A stretch of 64,000 bases of DNA from Phytoseiulus persimilis (Eukaryota > Arthropoda > Arachnida > Mesostigmata > Phytoseiidae): NCBI GenBank assembly GCA_037576195.1, contig CM075101.1, positions 30,132,001 to 30,196,000 of the forward strand, written 5' to 3'. Made by a program: the position numbers and the translations under genes. Shown here one piece after another: positions 24,672 through 37,996 of this stretch (position 1 is its first letter; every line of letters begins with the position of its first letter). Below the pieces are notes generated by a model. The model was not told the origin of the DNA, ran no database searches, and worked only from the letters and a program-made list of their open reading frames with translations.

Positions 24672-25010
24672 GAGATGTGAAAAGAATCAGATGAATTGGA
24701 GCTGTGGATAGCGGATCTGCCCGTGTACCTATGGAGGAGATTTTGTAGCCTGCGTGCAGCGAAGTGACTGTTCTGAGTTTTTGGGTTCGTCGTTCCTGTG
24801 AGTCGATGGGGGTGATGCGAGGATTGTGAAAGGATCGGGAGCTAGGGTTTTGAGCAACAAAAATTTAGATGAAGGCACTCGTCTCGATGTTCAGCAAAAT
24901 AACGTTGGATACATATATGAACATATGAATGTGTTTTACGAGCATTCCCTGGAGAACTCCTGTGTTTTTCGCCGTGAATTGTGTGACAGTGAATTATGGA
25001 AACATGTCGA

Positions 25011-25016
25011 ATAAAC
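25011..25016 (+). promoter_or_regulatory. polyadenylation signal AATAAA of the elongase gene
   Basis: AATAAA lies 340 bases after the elongase stop codon on the same strand, a reasonable 3' UTR length. Confidence 0.6.
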
Positions 25017-25030
25017 TCTCAGGCATATGA

Positions 25031-28000
25031 GTATCTGATGCGTTTTCGTTAACAACCGCCGGGAGACTGCGTGAAGTCGAACGTCAGCTATGACGGTCTG
25101 CTTCGAAGAGATCTGAAGTCAACAGGATGTCGCCTCAATCCGGAGGGGAAAATCGTCCTCTATCCCGACCCAATTTCGCATCCATAAATTCACTCGGTCC
25201 AAATGCGTCTCCGATTCAGAGAAACTCTCCTTGGAACGTTGTCTAGCTGGCTTTGGAACCACGCATCCGAGTGGAGCCAATCCATCCGAAGACAGTTGCT
25301 CGAACAGTCCGTGTCTCAATGATCCTGGGAGTTTCCGTGACAAGGATGACCATCCTTGGGCCCGAGTCATCCCCGGGCGGATAACTAGAAAAACCTGGAC
25401 AAATAGCTTGGAGCTCTCTCGATATTCCACCGAGAGAGGAAGTATGCACGATCGTTCGCGAATGAGGCTGTCCGCCGTCGGCACATGCAGATTCGGATGT
25501 GGCGAGGAAGCGAGATGAGGGAGGAGCTGTCAGTTCAGGCTGTCACATTGGACAACCAGTGAATAGATACTGGGTGGTGTATGGTTAGCTGCTAGACACA
25601 ACAGAATATCCGACCAGCACGCTACACCAACAACAGGTCTTTCTCTCCGGTGCTCGAGAGAACGATTGCTCCCCAAACACTTTCCAGGCCCCGCGCACAG
25701 AGCTTCGGCCATCACTTCCAGATGGAGCGACATTCCAAGGATCGAATGCCACTTCTGGCTTTGTTCGGCTGTGCCCGCTAGCGTCATGGTTTTTGTTTTT
25801 CTTCCCTCGGCGACGATGGCTCGGCTACCGCTCGGATGCTGAATCCAATAATGCGATCCCATCGTGGGGGCTCTCGTCCACGGTGTCTGACTCGAAACGA
25901 TTGGTTGTCAAGTTTAATTGTGACCAAGCATCCCCTGTCGGTGGCAAGCTGTTCGAGTCGTGAGCCCTGGGTTTCAGCAGAGGGCCCTGGAGAGAGAATT
26001 TTCCCCTCTTCACGTGCTACTGATCGCGATGCCACTGTGAGCAGCGCTGGCCTTTGGTTCAGCGTTCTCCAGTTTGGTCGAGTTCGACGAACGGTGCGGA
26101 GATGTTCTCGGTCGTGGTGTGAATCGAGCTTTGAACTGAACTTTTCGTAGCTTCACGAAGGTGAGTACGACGGAGTGAGCGAGCGTTGGGTTGAGTTGGA
26201 AGTCTTCAGAATGTGCGCTCGACGCGTGGCGCCTTCCGTCACTCATCTCTATAGAAGAAACAGTTGCCAGTCCGGGCCAACAGAACAATTTCGCGAGATG
26301 GAGTCGGCGGCCGCCAAATTTCATGTCACTGGTTCCGCTGATGGTGATCGTCAGGCGCGAGCTTGAGTGACAAAACACCCCACCAGGATGGAAGAGGCGC
26401 TCGTTGCTACTCCGAGCGGCTGTAGGTTGCCGGACCTTCCGCCATCTTCGTGTCGGCCTCGTCTTCCGCTTTGCGGAGACGAATCGTTAAAAGCCTCTTC
26501 CTATCTGTTGGATGGGACATGTCGGCAGAATCGACTATATCCATCATTCATGTCACCTGGTCGATATGAGCTCGGGCTCTATCGCCGTCGATCGCAAATT
26601 CAGAAATTCCCCGGAAATTTTCGGCATTCGATTCTCCGGCGGGAATTCGGCCCAGTAGTTGCGGGAAACATCGCAACTCTTCTGTCGAAGAGCAGCATTG
26701 TCGACTTTCGCGCCCTCGAACAATAGGTCTCAGCTAGGACCAGTTAAGCGCGATTCTCGAGAGCGCGGAGAAGGAGCTCCTGAGAAAAAGTTGGTCCGTG
26801 TCCACGCCCGGAGAATTAGGCCACTCAAAGAGATAAGCGAGGGTGTTTTGTTTATCTATGATTCGTCTCAGAGTTTTGGACAGCTGAACCGTCAACCACC
26901 CACTCCGTAGAGAGTGTTGCGAGCGCGGGACATCGTTTCCTTGTTTATTTTTGGCTTTCTCAGCCCGGAGCTCCTTTTCCCGTTGTCTCGTATTGTTGTC
27001 AGCAATTCGTTCTGGAATAAATCTTCGATCGGTCGCTCGCTCGCTCGCGTGCTCACTCTCCACGAGTGACTGAATGGCTGGCAGGCTAAGAGCGTGATCT
27101 TCCGGTCGCCCATGGCTCGGGAGTTTTTTCCAGGTAACAGGTTAAGGGTTGTCCGGAGGAGCGGGCGGGACGTTTCCCCAGACGAGGGCGGCTGTCCGGA
27201 GAAGAACTGTCGTTGACCTCTTAGAGTAGAGATGCATTCATAACGGGCGCGATGACAATTACGATTATGAGAACCACGTTGGGTTCCCTATGGAGATTCG
27301 TTTTGAAGTGCTGGAGGTGGCGTGGGTAGGGCGACCTCGCTCTCGAGTACAATGTAGGTTGCTCGCGCGGTTCGGGAGGAAACACCTTACAAGGGCCAGT
27401 AATGACTGGGGAACCCTGCGGCCATCATGAGAAATGACTGATTTCCTTGCATGTAGGAGTCGGATTCTTCATAAGATGGGGCACTTCCCCCCGTCTGTTC
27501 GATCGTAGCACACAGTGCCACTCTCAATTGAACGTTGATCGCAGCAACACATCGTGCTCGCTCTTACGTGCCATGAACGATACAGATCCGTCGGGGTGTG
27601 TGGGGTTCCAAAGTGCCTGAGCTGAGGTCCGTTGGAAACCGGGTCAGATTTTCCAATCATCCGGGACGAGAGTTTCGCAAGCGTACTAAGGACTCTCTCC
27701 GTATCATTCAAGGCGAAAACAAAAACAAGAGAAGAACACACGGTCTTGTATGTTCACGCTGGAAGTCAATGATGATCTAGCAGCACGGAAGCGCTGCGCT
27801 TCCTCTGAGAGCATCAGAGCTTTGTGTAAACGAAGCTGACCTTCACTACTTTCTTCACCTCGGACTGTCTGTTTCAAACAAACTGATCTCATCGACGCTC
27901 ATTCAAAAAGAGGCGTCAATCAACCCATGTTTTGTTTGATGACGTCGCCGACTGCTAATCTGAACCCTTCCGCCTCACCATGGAGGCCCGTTTCGGCAGC

Positions 28001-29598
28001 CGCCGCCGCCGCCGCTATCTCATGCACTCGATCCACACGCGTTGTAGTGCCCTGCTGTGGCATCTGTGGCGAGTTTTGTTATTCCAGTTGTTGAAAACGA
28101 TATCACCATGACCGTCTTATCCGTCCAACAAGTCGCGCACAGCTGTTTCTTTCCGAAACGAATGCAGATCTCGAGTTGTGGCGCCAGCTCGTTTCGCTCC
28201 CCGTTCCTCCATCGCGAACGGAACAAGTCGAAAGCCCTGGATCCCGGTCCGGACCCTTTCAAGGTCCCCTGGGCCCTTGTGCAGCGCGGGGGAAACGCCT
28301 GGGTGCACTGAAAACATCACTCCTCGATGTTGCTTATGAATCTGAAGAGTCAACTCCGACGCTCTGATCTAGAACAACGGCAGCACCAGCTTCACACAAA
28401 ACAGCAAGCTCGCCCTACAGAAGGAGACAGACCACCAGAGAGACAGGCCTGCGCGTCTGTCGGTAGGTCCGCGAGCTCACTCGGCTCAGCGCCAGCCGGT
28501 CCGCCGTTCGGCCTGCCTGTATGGGCCTTGGTCGTGGGCGTATGAGGCCTATGACTAATTATTAAGGTCGGGCGGACCGTCAATGTTACGCAAGTCAGGG
28601 CTTCGTATCCGCCATCAATGACCGTGTGGCGCACGTGACCATCTGACACCGTGACAACTTATGCGTGCTGTTCGCGAGACAAAGCGGATGTGTGATCCCC
28701 TTTTCCGCCATTAGTTTTCCGTGACTGAGATTCTACGACGGATCGTACCCTCCTCCCGATCAAGGAATTCGCGAATCGAAGCTTGAGCTCACCTGTTCCC
28801 ACTCGCGGGGAAGTCTCCGATTGGTCGAATGATCTCCACTGAGTCGCGCGAGCGACCTGTTGTTTGACGTGGGACTGCAGATGAGCCACTTGCCCTCCCG
28901 ACTCGCCTCACTCAGGGCTCGCCGTGGAAACGTTCCTCCGAGGGATCAGAATACGAACCGGATAATATCGACCACTGATTCGTTCGGCAAGGGGTTGATA
29001 TAGCCGAGAGTTGATATGATCGAGGCTGAAATCCCATACGTAAACAAAGTCGGGATTCTGCTGTCTGTGGTTCGGTTGCGTGGTTCTGCTTTCTCATCGT
29101 TCTGATGACTTTCAGCCGTAGGTATTCGCCGAGCGGAGTCCAAACCTGAGGCGAATAGGAACGGTCGTTTGCCATTCCTTCCGGTGGCCTTTACACGCTT
29201 GATTAGGGTCTTTCTTGGTCCGTGTGACGTGCTGCATGAATACCCTCACGATTCCTTCCGAAAATTAAACTGTTCAATATACGATATCAGAGTGGACAAG
29301 CATCTCAATGGCTGACGGTGATCCGCGAAGAAACTCAAGTCTACCCTTACGAGACTTTCGTAGATGCTCGCTCCAGGTTTTTTAAAGACAGCCAATCTGC
29401 TGTCCCTTTTGATAGAACGTCGAGTACAGCGTTGCGAGGCCTATTCTATACTAGATGGGGCACCGGAGCCTTCTGCTTCTCGAAGAACACGAGCGAATTC
29501 CACGATCCGAACAGTTTTCCAGTTAGACCACGGCTGCTCCTCAGCGCACGGAACACTTCCCTCTCAGTGAATGACTCTCAAAGGAGCTTCTTCCGCAG
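25031..29598. other. intergenic or tensin upstream region, no assigned gene
   Basis: Possible pieces only. A minus-strand frame ending at 25119 reads DRVNLWMRNWVGIEDDFPLR near its C terminus. Other minus-strand frames lie at 25862-25530, 26378-26010 and 27063-26734, the last over a GAGC-repeat stretch that looks like untranslated DNA. On the plus strand, an ATG near 28333 opens a Gln/Arg-rich frame that meets a GTAGGT donor at about 28462; it could be a tensin leader exon, but its phase does not match the exon at 29599. Tensin's promoter should be here. Confidence 0.3.
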
Positions 29599-32500
29599 AT
29601 GCATCCACCTGCACCGTTGTCGCCTCGAAACTACTACAAATACTCGCCGGTCTCTCCCCAGGAAGCGAGTAAACCATTCCACTCACGGAGGCTGTGCTCG
29701 CCGTTCTCTTATGGGATTCATCCGAACAGTCCAATTCTACAGAAGAGGAAAATGCTCGCCGAAAGCTCCTATGTAACCGAGGGCGTAGGCAAGCGACCCC
29801 CCGACGAGAAAGACTACAGGAGCCTCGAGCCCGAATAGTAAGTGATTCCCTCACAGAAGACTCAACGGTGACTGTTGAATTCAGATCGGTGTTCTCCGAG
29901 AAGCTGTCGACTCCTTTCGTCCCAGAATCTGATTCGATGACACGAAAACCGCCGTGAAGAGTTGCCACTGGCAGCACTCGATGCACTTAGCGGAAGAAAA
30001 CCATATGTTGACCAGAAAGCCGTCGCCGCCGCTGTAGCCGCCGCGTTGTAAATCTATCCTCTACGACGTTTAGAGCCCAGTCGAGGTTCGATCGCCGTGG
30101 GCTTTGCCGCAATGCATCGCGCGCGTTGACGATTGCTTACCATCGGTGCTCGGTCCGATGTTTTCCGGCAGAACAGAGTTGCTCTTTATGCGACAGGACC
30201 CCGTCTCACTCATTCCAGGGAGCGCGCATCTCTTTTTATTCTCACTTTTCTTCATTTCGAAGAGGAGGCGACGGCCCGAGAGAGGGTGCTGGCCGCTTCC
30301 TGTAGATCGAATTTGCCAGTCGTCATTAGCGTGCCAATGCCTCAACCTAGCACTGTTCTGGTCGTCGTCAAGGATGATAAGGCTGCGGTGGTCCAATGGT
30401 GAGTCGGTGATGGCGTATCGACGAAATTTAACCATGAACGATCCCAATCCGACATTCAGATGTTGTCGCTGGAGAACAGTTTTGCACACAGTGCGCGCCT
30501 CGTTCAGTGGCCGAAGTTGTGAGATCTTCGAACAGGACTCCCGTTGGGTCTTTCCGAAGCGCGAAGATTAACTTCGCGGTGACGGTACGGTGACCTTTGA
30601 CTGTTCGAAGAACCGAGGACGCTGAGCTCCCAATCCGTCCATCTTAATTGAAGGGCCGTGCCGGCGACTCGTTATTCATGGCCGGCTTGACGCAACAACG
30701 CTCTTTATCATCATTAGCCTCCTCCCTCACATTCGCTGTGGATCGAGAGACTGGTCGGGAAATAGCTGCAATACTCCGATCGGCCTCGTTCAGCTCGGGC
30801 AATCCGGATCTCCCTCTTGTGCTTGTAAACGGCCCGAAAATTCATCGTTCTTGCGGCCCGGTTCCTGACGTTTGCGACGAAGCATCGCGAAGAACGGGAG
30901 ACGAGCGGATTTCGAGGACCGACCTCCGGGAGCGCCTCATCCCATTCGCTTCCAACGACAGCTTTCTGATGGGATTTGCCTGACGCGTTTCCCGGGAAGC
31001 ACGGGCGACTAATAACGGAAAAACTAATTCTCGTTTTTCAGCGATTATTCGCCTTCGAATTGGCTCGAATGGAAGAAGCATATCCTAGCCCAGAAGCAAA
31101 GCGATGACGACCGGAACTCTTTCAAACGAAGAACCGAGGGCCGTCTGCTCAACGAGCTCAAATACTCCTTGGACGCAGAAGCCGACGGTCACGGGAAACC
31201 GGTCGTCACGATCATCAAGAAAGATGAGACCATGTCGCGAAAAATTCAGCCGGCGGTGAGCGCTGGAATCTCTTACTGTCCATCCGAATCTCACGCATCC
31301 CGATTACCGAATTCATTCCGAATGTTCACTCCATAGCAACACGCTGCCCATACGATGCCGTACGCTCAACGGGCCGCCGTCTCGCCGAGGTCTCCGGAGG
31401 CATCGACTACGCGCCCTGCTCTAAAACGCCAAACTTCCCTGCCCGCCAAACCAAACTACACGCATCTCAGCAAAGAGGAGCAAATGCAGAGAGAACGCGA
31501 GGAGGAATTCATCCGCCCCACGACACCAACCCGATTGGTAAGCTCACAGATTTAATAAAAACCGCGAAGTTCTCCGCCGGTAGCTTGTTTTGACGTCACT
31601 GGCGGGCGGGCGGCCGACCGAGCGGGTAGCCGATCAGAACCAGAAACATCTGGGAGACGTTGATACACGTTTAAGCACACCGCAAGGGGGAAATTACATT
31701 TATTCATGACGATATGTCATTATTCTGTAGTCGTGACGGACCGTCTCCGTATACCGCTACCCTTAACCGGAGTGAAAGTGTTCCTCTTGGCGACGCGCTC
31801 CCTTTGGCCATAGCAGTTTCGCGGTCGAACCGATGCGTGCTCACCGCGTCCGTCCCCGAATATTTCGCGTGATGCTGTTCCCGTGACGGAGCTCGTAGTC
31901 ATCCTGTCTCTGTCCTGTGTTGAGAAGTTTCGCGCAAGCTGCTGTCGTCGGAAGGGTTATCCGGTGGGAGGGAAGAGCCTAGCGCGGAAGCGTCTCGGAA
32001 AAAACCTGCGTGCTAATGTGCTTTTACAGACTATGGACCCGGCTTCCAAACTGGGCTCTCGATGGTAGGTTTTCCCTTCCGTATCGCTTCCACCGAGCTG
32101 CGAGCATGGCTCAGGGAAGCTCGAGCTGGCACAGGTACAAAACACAGTAGTCGTTCGCGGACGATTGGCACAATTCCAGCTGCTGGTGGCAGATCATAAC
32201 ACATCACCCGGTTGGCGCTCCCAGTTCCGAGAACATCGATCCGCCAAGTCCGGTCATCGGGACCAGCGATCCACCGTTTCGAATGCGACTCATTCCCCGA
32301 CCGGGAAAAGCATAATTCAGTATCCTGACTCCAGAAATCTCACGGTCCAGATTTTGAGCCGATACTGTGTGAGACATGTCTGGAGCGCAGCACCCGTGAT
32401 CAACTCTCTCCACGACGAGGCAGTTCCGAGGAGGACCCAGAGTACGCTCGAAGGCTGCGGTCGCTCCGCGCGATGTTGCGTGAACTTCGCACAGTTTCGG

Positions 32501-35022
32501 CCACATCGGAGCCTCCAAGCCGGGACTCACCTGAAACGGAGTACCGCTCCGCCTCGCCGCAGCGTTTGTCTCAGGCGGTCTAAAAGTGTTTACAATGCTC
32601 GGGAGCGCTCACAAAGCATCCGAATGCTCGCCAGTGCGACCGTTCAAGCGACGCAAGTGAGCGAGGCCACCCGAGGTGACATATCGATGCTCGTGAGATC
32701 CATGCGTTTCTGCCCGCGGGCCTCCGACGATAGCCAAGTCCACAACAGACGACAGCGCACCGATTTTATGACTCGGCTGAGAGAACCAATGCACCGGTTC
32801 GACACCAGAAACACCGCTAGGATGTTCACCTCAGCGATCTGAGCCCGCTGTGCCTTTTATTGCAGATCGTGCCTGAAATTGTTCGACAGATGAACGAAAT
32901 TTCAGAAAAGCAGAAGAAGGAACTCGAAAGGAGTGAGTCTCTGAAACACCGCACGAGAGCGCGAACTCCACCCCCGTTCAGGCGGTCGCAATCGCGGAGC
33001 CCAGTGAATACGTGAGTGAAGTGCAATGAAATGGAACGTTTAGGGATCCGAACTTCGGGAATTCCAGCCCCCGCGACGGTGTCCGAGCCTCCGGGAAGCG
33101 AACTTGGAGCTCCGTTAACTGGAGCTTCGATTGAACCCCTCAGATTGCGTTCGTCATCCCCCGGAAGAACGTACTACACCACGAGATCTGTGTCTCCGCA
33201 CGCGGTCGCGACGCTTCACGCCGTAAACGAGAGTCTTCTGAAAACGGCGGAGCATCTGTCAGCCTCCAACGAGAAACTCAACAGACTCACACCGGAGAGG
33301 GTTTCCCCTCCAAAGTAAAATACTGTTTTGCCGCTCGATATTTGTTCTGGTCTACATATTCGTGGGGCATTTCCCGATTCGGCTGTTTCCGAGCACACCG
33401 ATTGACTGACTCGGCGGAGCAAAATAAATATTGGCTGATTCATTCCGCAGGCTCATCGTGCCGGTGGCTCTGGAGCCGCTGAACATGCCGAGCTCGGTGA
33501 CATCGGCCCATTGGTATCGTCCGAATATGACCCGTGACGCCGCCATTGAATTCCTCAAGGATAAGCCTCCCGGCAGTTTCATAGTACGCGACAGCACCAG
33601 CTACCCCGGCGGTTACGGGCTCGCCATGAAAGTCCCGGATCGAGGAGAGCACAAAACTCCCGAAGAATGCGTGAGTTCTTCTCCGAATCCAACGCTTCAA
33701 ATTTCCATTTGATGAAGAGGCGGGTTCCCAGACGAACTTCCGGCTTCAAGAACTCCACTGGGATCTGACGTTCCAGGTTCGACATTTCCTCATTGAACCG
33801 GCACCAGGGGGCGTTCGTGTGCGGGGTTCCGACATAGAGCCGATTTTTGGCTCTCTCAACGCCTTGGTTTTTCAACACAGTTTGACACCGCTATCGCTGC
33901 CGTATCGATTGCTTCTCAGCGATGCTCCCAGCGAGCCCAAAAGCGCCGAAAAACTCCTGCAATCCCTCGTCGGCATCGTTCCGGACTACGGCAAAGGAGT
34001 GGCTTTTATGGTCATCTATCTGGGTGAGCCGACTCTGAGACCAGTTCGGAGCACAGCTCCGTGCTTGAATGGAAATCGAGTCTCGATGCGAAGTCTTGAA
34101 GTTTGATACTGGTTACGAACCGTTTCATGGAATTCGCGAGCCCGAATCCCAACTGGTGGAGCGGGGCATCGAATTCGATCGAGTGAGTTTCCGTAGTGAG
34201 GACGGATCCTGAACTAATGAGAGTGTTTCGATCCGAAGGCTCTCACGAGATTGGAATGTTGACGGGACCACACGCTGTCAAAAACGGCTTCGATAATCTG
34301 TTCGCTAACCGTCAGAAAAAAATGATACAGACCGCAGCGGTAGTTATGAAAGTGAATGGCGAAGGCATCACGCTCACCGACCACGAGCATCGGTGAGTTT
34401 TCATAACTCCATTCGATTTCTCTGATCGGTTATGCGATTGTCAGACAGAGTGAGCTCGCATCGCTCCGCTCCGAACGATGCGCTCGGCGAAACTCCGGGG
34501 CTCAGCGACATCGCCTCGCCGTACGAATTTCACCACACTTTGGAGAACTTTCAATATCGAGAACTCGTTGCCACAATATCTGAGCGTCTCATTTGGTCCA
34601 GGTTGTTCTTCCGGATGCACTTCCCAATGAAGAACTTCCGGCATTGTGACATGGATCCTGGACACAGGCACTGGGAGTGCCGAGATGAAGCATGTGGCGA
34701 CAGCAAAGCCTCGAGGTGGGTCCGAATTCGGCGGTTCAGAATCCCTGGAACTCCCTGGAATCCGACATCATTATAGTGTAGCGTCGAACGCAGCAACACG
34801 TCCGCGATAGGAGCAGTCGGAGCTCGTGAGTCACGACCTCGAAAGCGGATTCTGCGCACGCTCTTCCTAATGGGTCTCCAACCAATTTTCAGCTGTTTCG
34901 GCATAGTGTGCTCCTCTGCCACAGAGCCGCTGGTGAACGAGTGCCATATGTTTGCTGAGTTTGAACAGCCCGCCAGCCTCCTCGTTGAAGAAATCAACCG
35001 GTGGAACGATAGATTCTTCTGA
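29599..35022 (+). CDS. tensin (SH2-PTB focal-adhesion protein)
   Basis: Tensins link integrin tails to actin at focal adhesions and bind phosphotyrosine (family knowledge; the fly gene is blistery). Ten exons join in phase and total 1875 nt, 624 residues: 29599-29837, 31042-31255, 31337-31537, 32866-32932, 33068-33314, 33451-33670, 33777-34023, 34197-34392, 34602-34715, 34893-35022. Residues 1-320 are low-complexity, Pro/Ser/basic, with a Glu/Arg-rich helix. The SH2 domain starts near W344, with the phosphotyrosine arginine R369 in [14 protein letters not shown] and [16 protein letters not shown] follow. The C-terminal third is the PTB domain ([51 protein letters not shown]). There is no PTEN-like phosphatase or C2 domain, as in fly tensin. 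The first exon begins exactly at an acceptor followed by ATG, so a further 5' exon (UTR or coding) must exist. Confidence 0.9.
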
Positions 35023-37996
35023 GCAGGCCTGTCCATTCACGACACAGGCCGATTGAGCGTCTCCAACATTTTTTTCTACTGAAACTGCCATATGACTGGA
35101 TAACTTGAATGAATATCAGCTCCTTAATCACGACTGAGAACAACGAGAGCCAGAGAAGTCATAAAAGGGGCTGTGAGCTCCTGCGGTCATCCGGAGTCGT
35201 TCCGGAGTCCTTATGTGCTCTCAACTGGGAAAATCAGAACTTCGTGGAACGATTTCGAAAAGCTGGGGAAAACTCACAGTCCTAGTCATGAGTCGCCTCC
35301 TCACTGCTCACCGATATAGATCCCACCCCTCCTCCTCCTCACTGGGTATTCACTCTAGCGCGTTGTTGTATTATTTTCCGCGGCTTTCCTTCCGAATTCA
35401 ACGAGAAAACCCGAACATGTCAACACCAAAGCTTCCACCCCCTAATCTTCACAGCATACCAAGTTCTAATGTAAAAAAAGACAAAATCAGTGAACGATTG
35501 AAGAGAGAACGTAGAATAAATGGAAGAAATCGATGTTTGCCCTAGAATCTAGAATGCCGATTCTCACCGAGGGAGCGTGCTGTGACTGCACTGTGAGCTA
35601 TGGGATAATATGATGGGAGTCAGATGGAACCCGATTTTTCCAGACATTTCTGAACGGAAACGAGACACGGGTCTAGCAGACTTTTCAGTCAAAGGAGGAC
35701 CTGGAACCATTTCCTTGTTTTTATTAGTCTGCACGTGAACTAACTCCTTGAAGCTCTGCGAACTGAATCGATAGATATCTTTCAGGGTTGAGTTTTGTGA
35801 TTTCGTGACAACTATCCGTGAATAAGTTTCCGAACTGAGAGATGGAGCGCTCAACATCAGCACCCAAAAGAAACGCGGTCTTGGAGATTTCAGCCACATA
35901 TCCACACCAGTCCGGAACGCGGTTTGAATTGTTATTCAGGAATGTCCCCTACATCCTGAATCACGAGAGCTCCAACCTTTCCGAAGATTTTGCGCATTCC
36001 CTCGGAGAAAAAAGAGAGTCTACAAGCAGAGCAGAAGGATACCCCTCGAATCTATCCGAAAAGTCAGTAGGAGGTTCCTATTCGTCGCAGGGTACACTCC
36101 GGGCGTGAACAGGTATTCAGGCTGCTGGAAGCATGACGGGCGCGGAAACCAACTCGTTTCTCTGCCCGCCCTTGCTGCTGAGGATTGAGGTGAGGCTGGC
36201 TACTGCGAGCGACTCCTGGAAGATATCTCTGTGATGGACTGATAACGAAAGCTGTGCATCTCCCGGCCTCAGTCCCCTGTTGAACATATTGATCCGAACG
36301 CATCGACGGAAAGTATTGGAGAGGCTTCGGGGGCGATGCTAAGTTGTCAGGTCTAGTCTGAGGGAGGTTTCCAAATCGACGAGATTCAACTCCCGCGTCT
36401 TCGTACCCGTTTTCCTCAGCGTTCCCTGTTCCTGTATTTGCTGTCTTAAAATAAGGTATTGAACCCTCTTTCGACCAGCACACGTCCAGCAAGATCAAAT
36501 CTCTACGGTACAGCGACTGTGCCCTTTTCTCATGTTCCATCCGAGAGCCCTGAGAGATTGTATGAGACCAATTGTTGGCGGAGGAAAAGATTGAGCCCAG
36601 CTGGGACGGAATCCCGAGAATTCACAGGATAATGTCAAAGGCATTAGTTGAGAGCATAGTTAACCGAAATCGTTGAGCTCGAAGCCAGAGACCCATGTCT
36701 GTCATGTCTGTTGCAACACGGATGGCCCGGACCGGGAGTTGATTTGCATCAGACCTCTTGTGGAGGGAATGATCATCCCGAGTTCTCGGATAGAGGAACC
36801 AGGTATTCCTTCGTTTCGATAGCCGTGAGAACAACAGACATAGATGGTGGTTGGATCGGAGCGCGGCACCGCGGAAAAAACAGAGATGGGTTACACATTC
36901 GGAATACGGGAGGGGGGCGGGGAAAGGAGCTGCGACACGCGTGCGAGAGTCCTCTTCCACATGATTTTCAGAAGTTGACCCCTAAACCGTCATCAATGAT
37001 ATTCAGTCTTAGATTAGATTTCAAAGTGAGAAACCGATGAATTTATGAACTCAATTAACCTTAATATACCTGTATGTTGGGTCTTCGAGGTCCGCCATCA
37101 CGTGGACGAATCACCATGGTCGGAGATCGCTGGAGACTTCTTCTGAATTCAACGAGAGCGAAATCATAATAAAGGAATCTAAGCATACCGTTGGGACCGG
37201 TGTGAGGTGTTCCGTCAGTTTCAAGTCGAGGTCCTCGAGCCTTCCCAGTACAGAACCGCTCTCTCAAACAGTTTTCCCGAAATCATCTCAGGATATGATC
37301 GGGAACCCCGCTCCGGAACATTTCCAAACCGTCCCAGAGTATGAGAGGAGGGGGCTTGTATATACAGGGTGGTGGACGTGAGTCGATAGTTTTCTAACCC
37401 TCCTTTCTCTTGATCATGACTCGGTGAAAAATGGCGAGTGATAGCTGAAATAACACCGCGTCTCTCCTCGTTATATTTGCGTGGATCGGTCTCGAATTTC
37501 GGCTTCTCAGTTTTTCGTCCGGGAATAACTGAATCCAGGATTGGACCATTTTTCACCGGGGTATGACCAAAAGAAGGAAGGGTAGAATAATTGGCGACTC
37601 ACGTCGACCATCCTGCCTACGATACTTTCCATAGAATCGATGCCGTGAGCGAACGCAGGACGACTCCTGAAACACGGCACAATACCTCGAATCGCTTCTC
37701 ATGGGGCTGCAAGCGGGCAACCCGTAGTCAACTCATGCGAAGCCATCCACGCCAGAGTTTTCTTAAAGTTATCTCCTCCGCTTGCAAATGTGAAGCATCG
37801 CATACTGGGGCACAATGCCGTGTCCGGGTTCCCAGAGAAAGAGGGTCGTTCCCAGAGACTCGCGCGAGAAAATGCCGCAAGCTTGAAGCCGATCCGGTCA
37901 GTCGTTTGGAATCGGATCACGAGCTGGCGCGCGATTTTCATGAAGGAATGGAGAAAGGGAAAGGGGGAGGCGCAGCTTCTCGACATCATTTCACAG
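35023..37996. other. between tensin and the LOTUS gene, minus-strand candidate frames
   Basis: Minus-strand frames here may belong to a gene: 37556-37221 (begins near GPILDSVIPGRKTEKPKF, with charged residues following), a segment ending at a GTATGC donor near 37189 (GKARGPRLETDGTPHTGPN), 37137-37078 or so (MVIRPRDGGPRRPNIQ before a GTATAT donor), and 36540-36064 (158 codons from an ATG, polar and Gln/Pro-rich). The phases between these do not all fit, so I give no gene model. The tensin 3' UTR occupies the start of the stretch. Confidence 0.3.
35515..35520 (+). promoter_or_regulatory. candidate tensin polyadenylation signal AATAAA
   Basis: First AATAAA on the coding strand after the tensin stop, 493 bases downstream. 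Confidence 0.4.

Noticed and set aside
24377-24694. Plus-strand frame overlapping the elongase
   Set aside because: Shadow of the ELOVL coding frame; no independent start or domain.
26734-27063. Minus-strand frame rich in Glu/Arg near a GAGC repeat
   Set aside because: Opens within a simple repeat and has no splice sites or domain; more like untranslated sequence.
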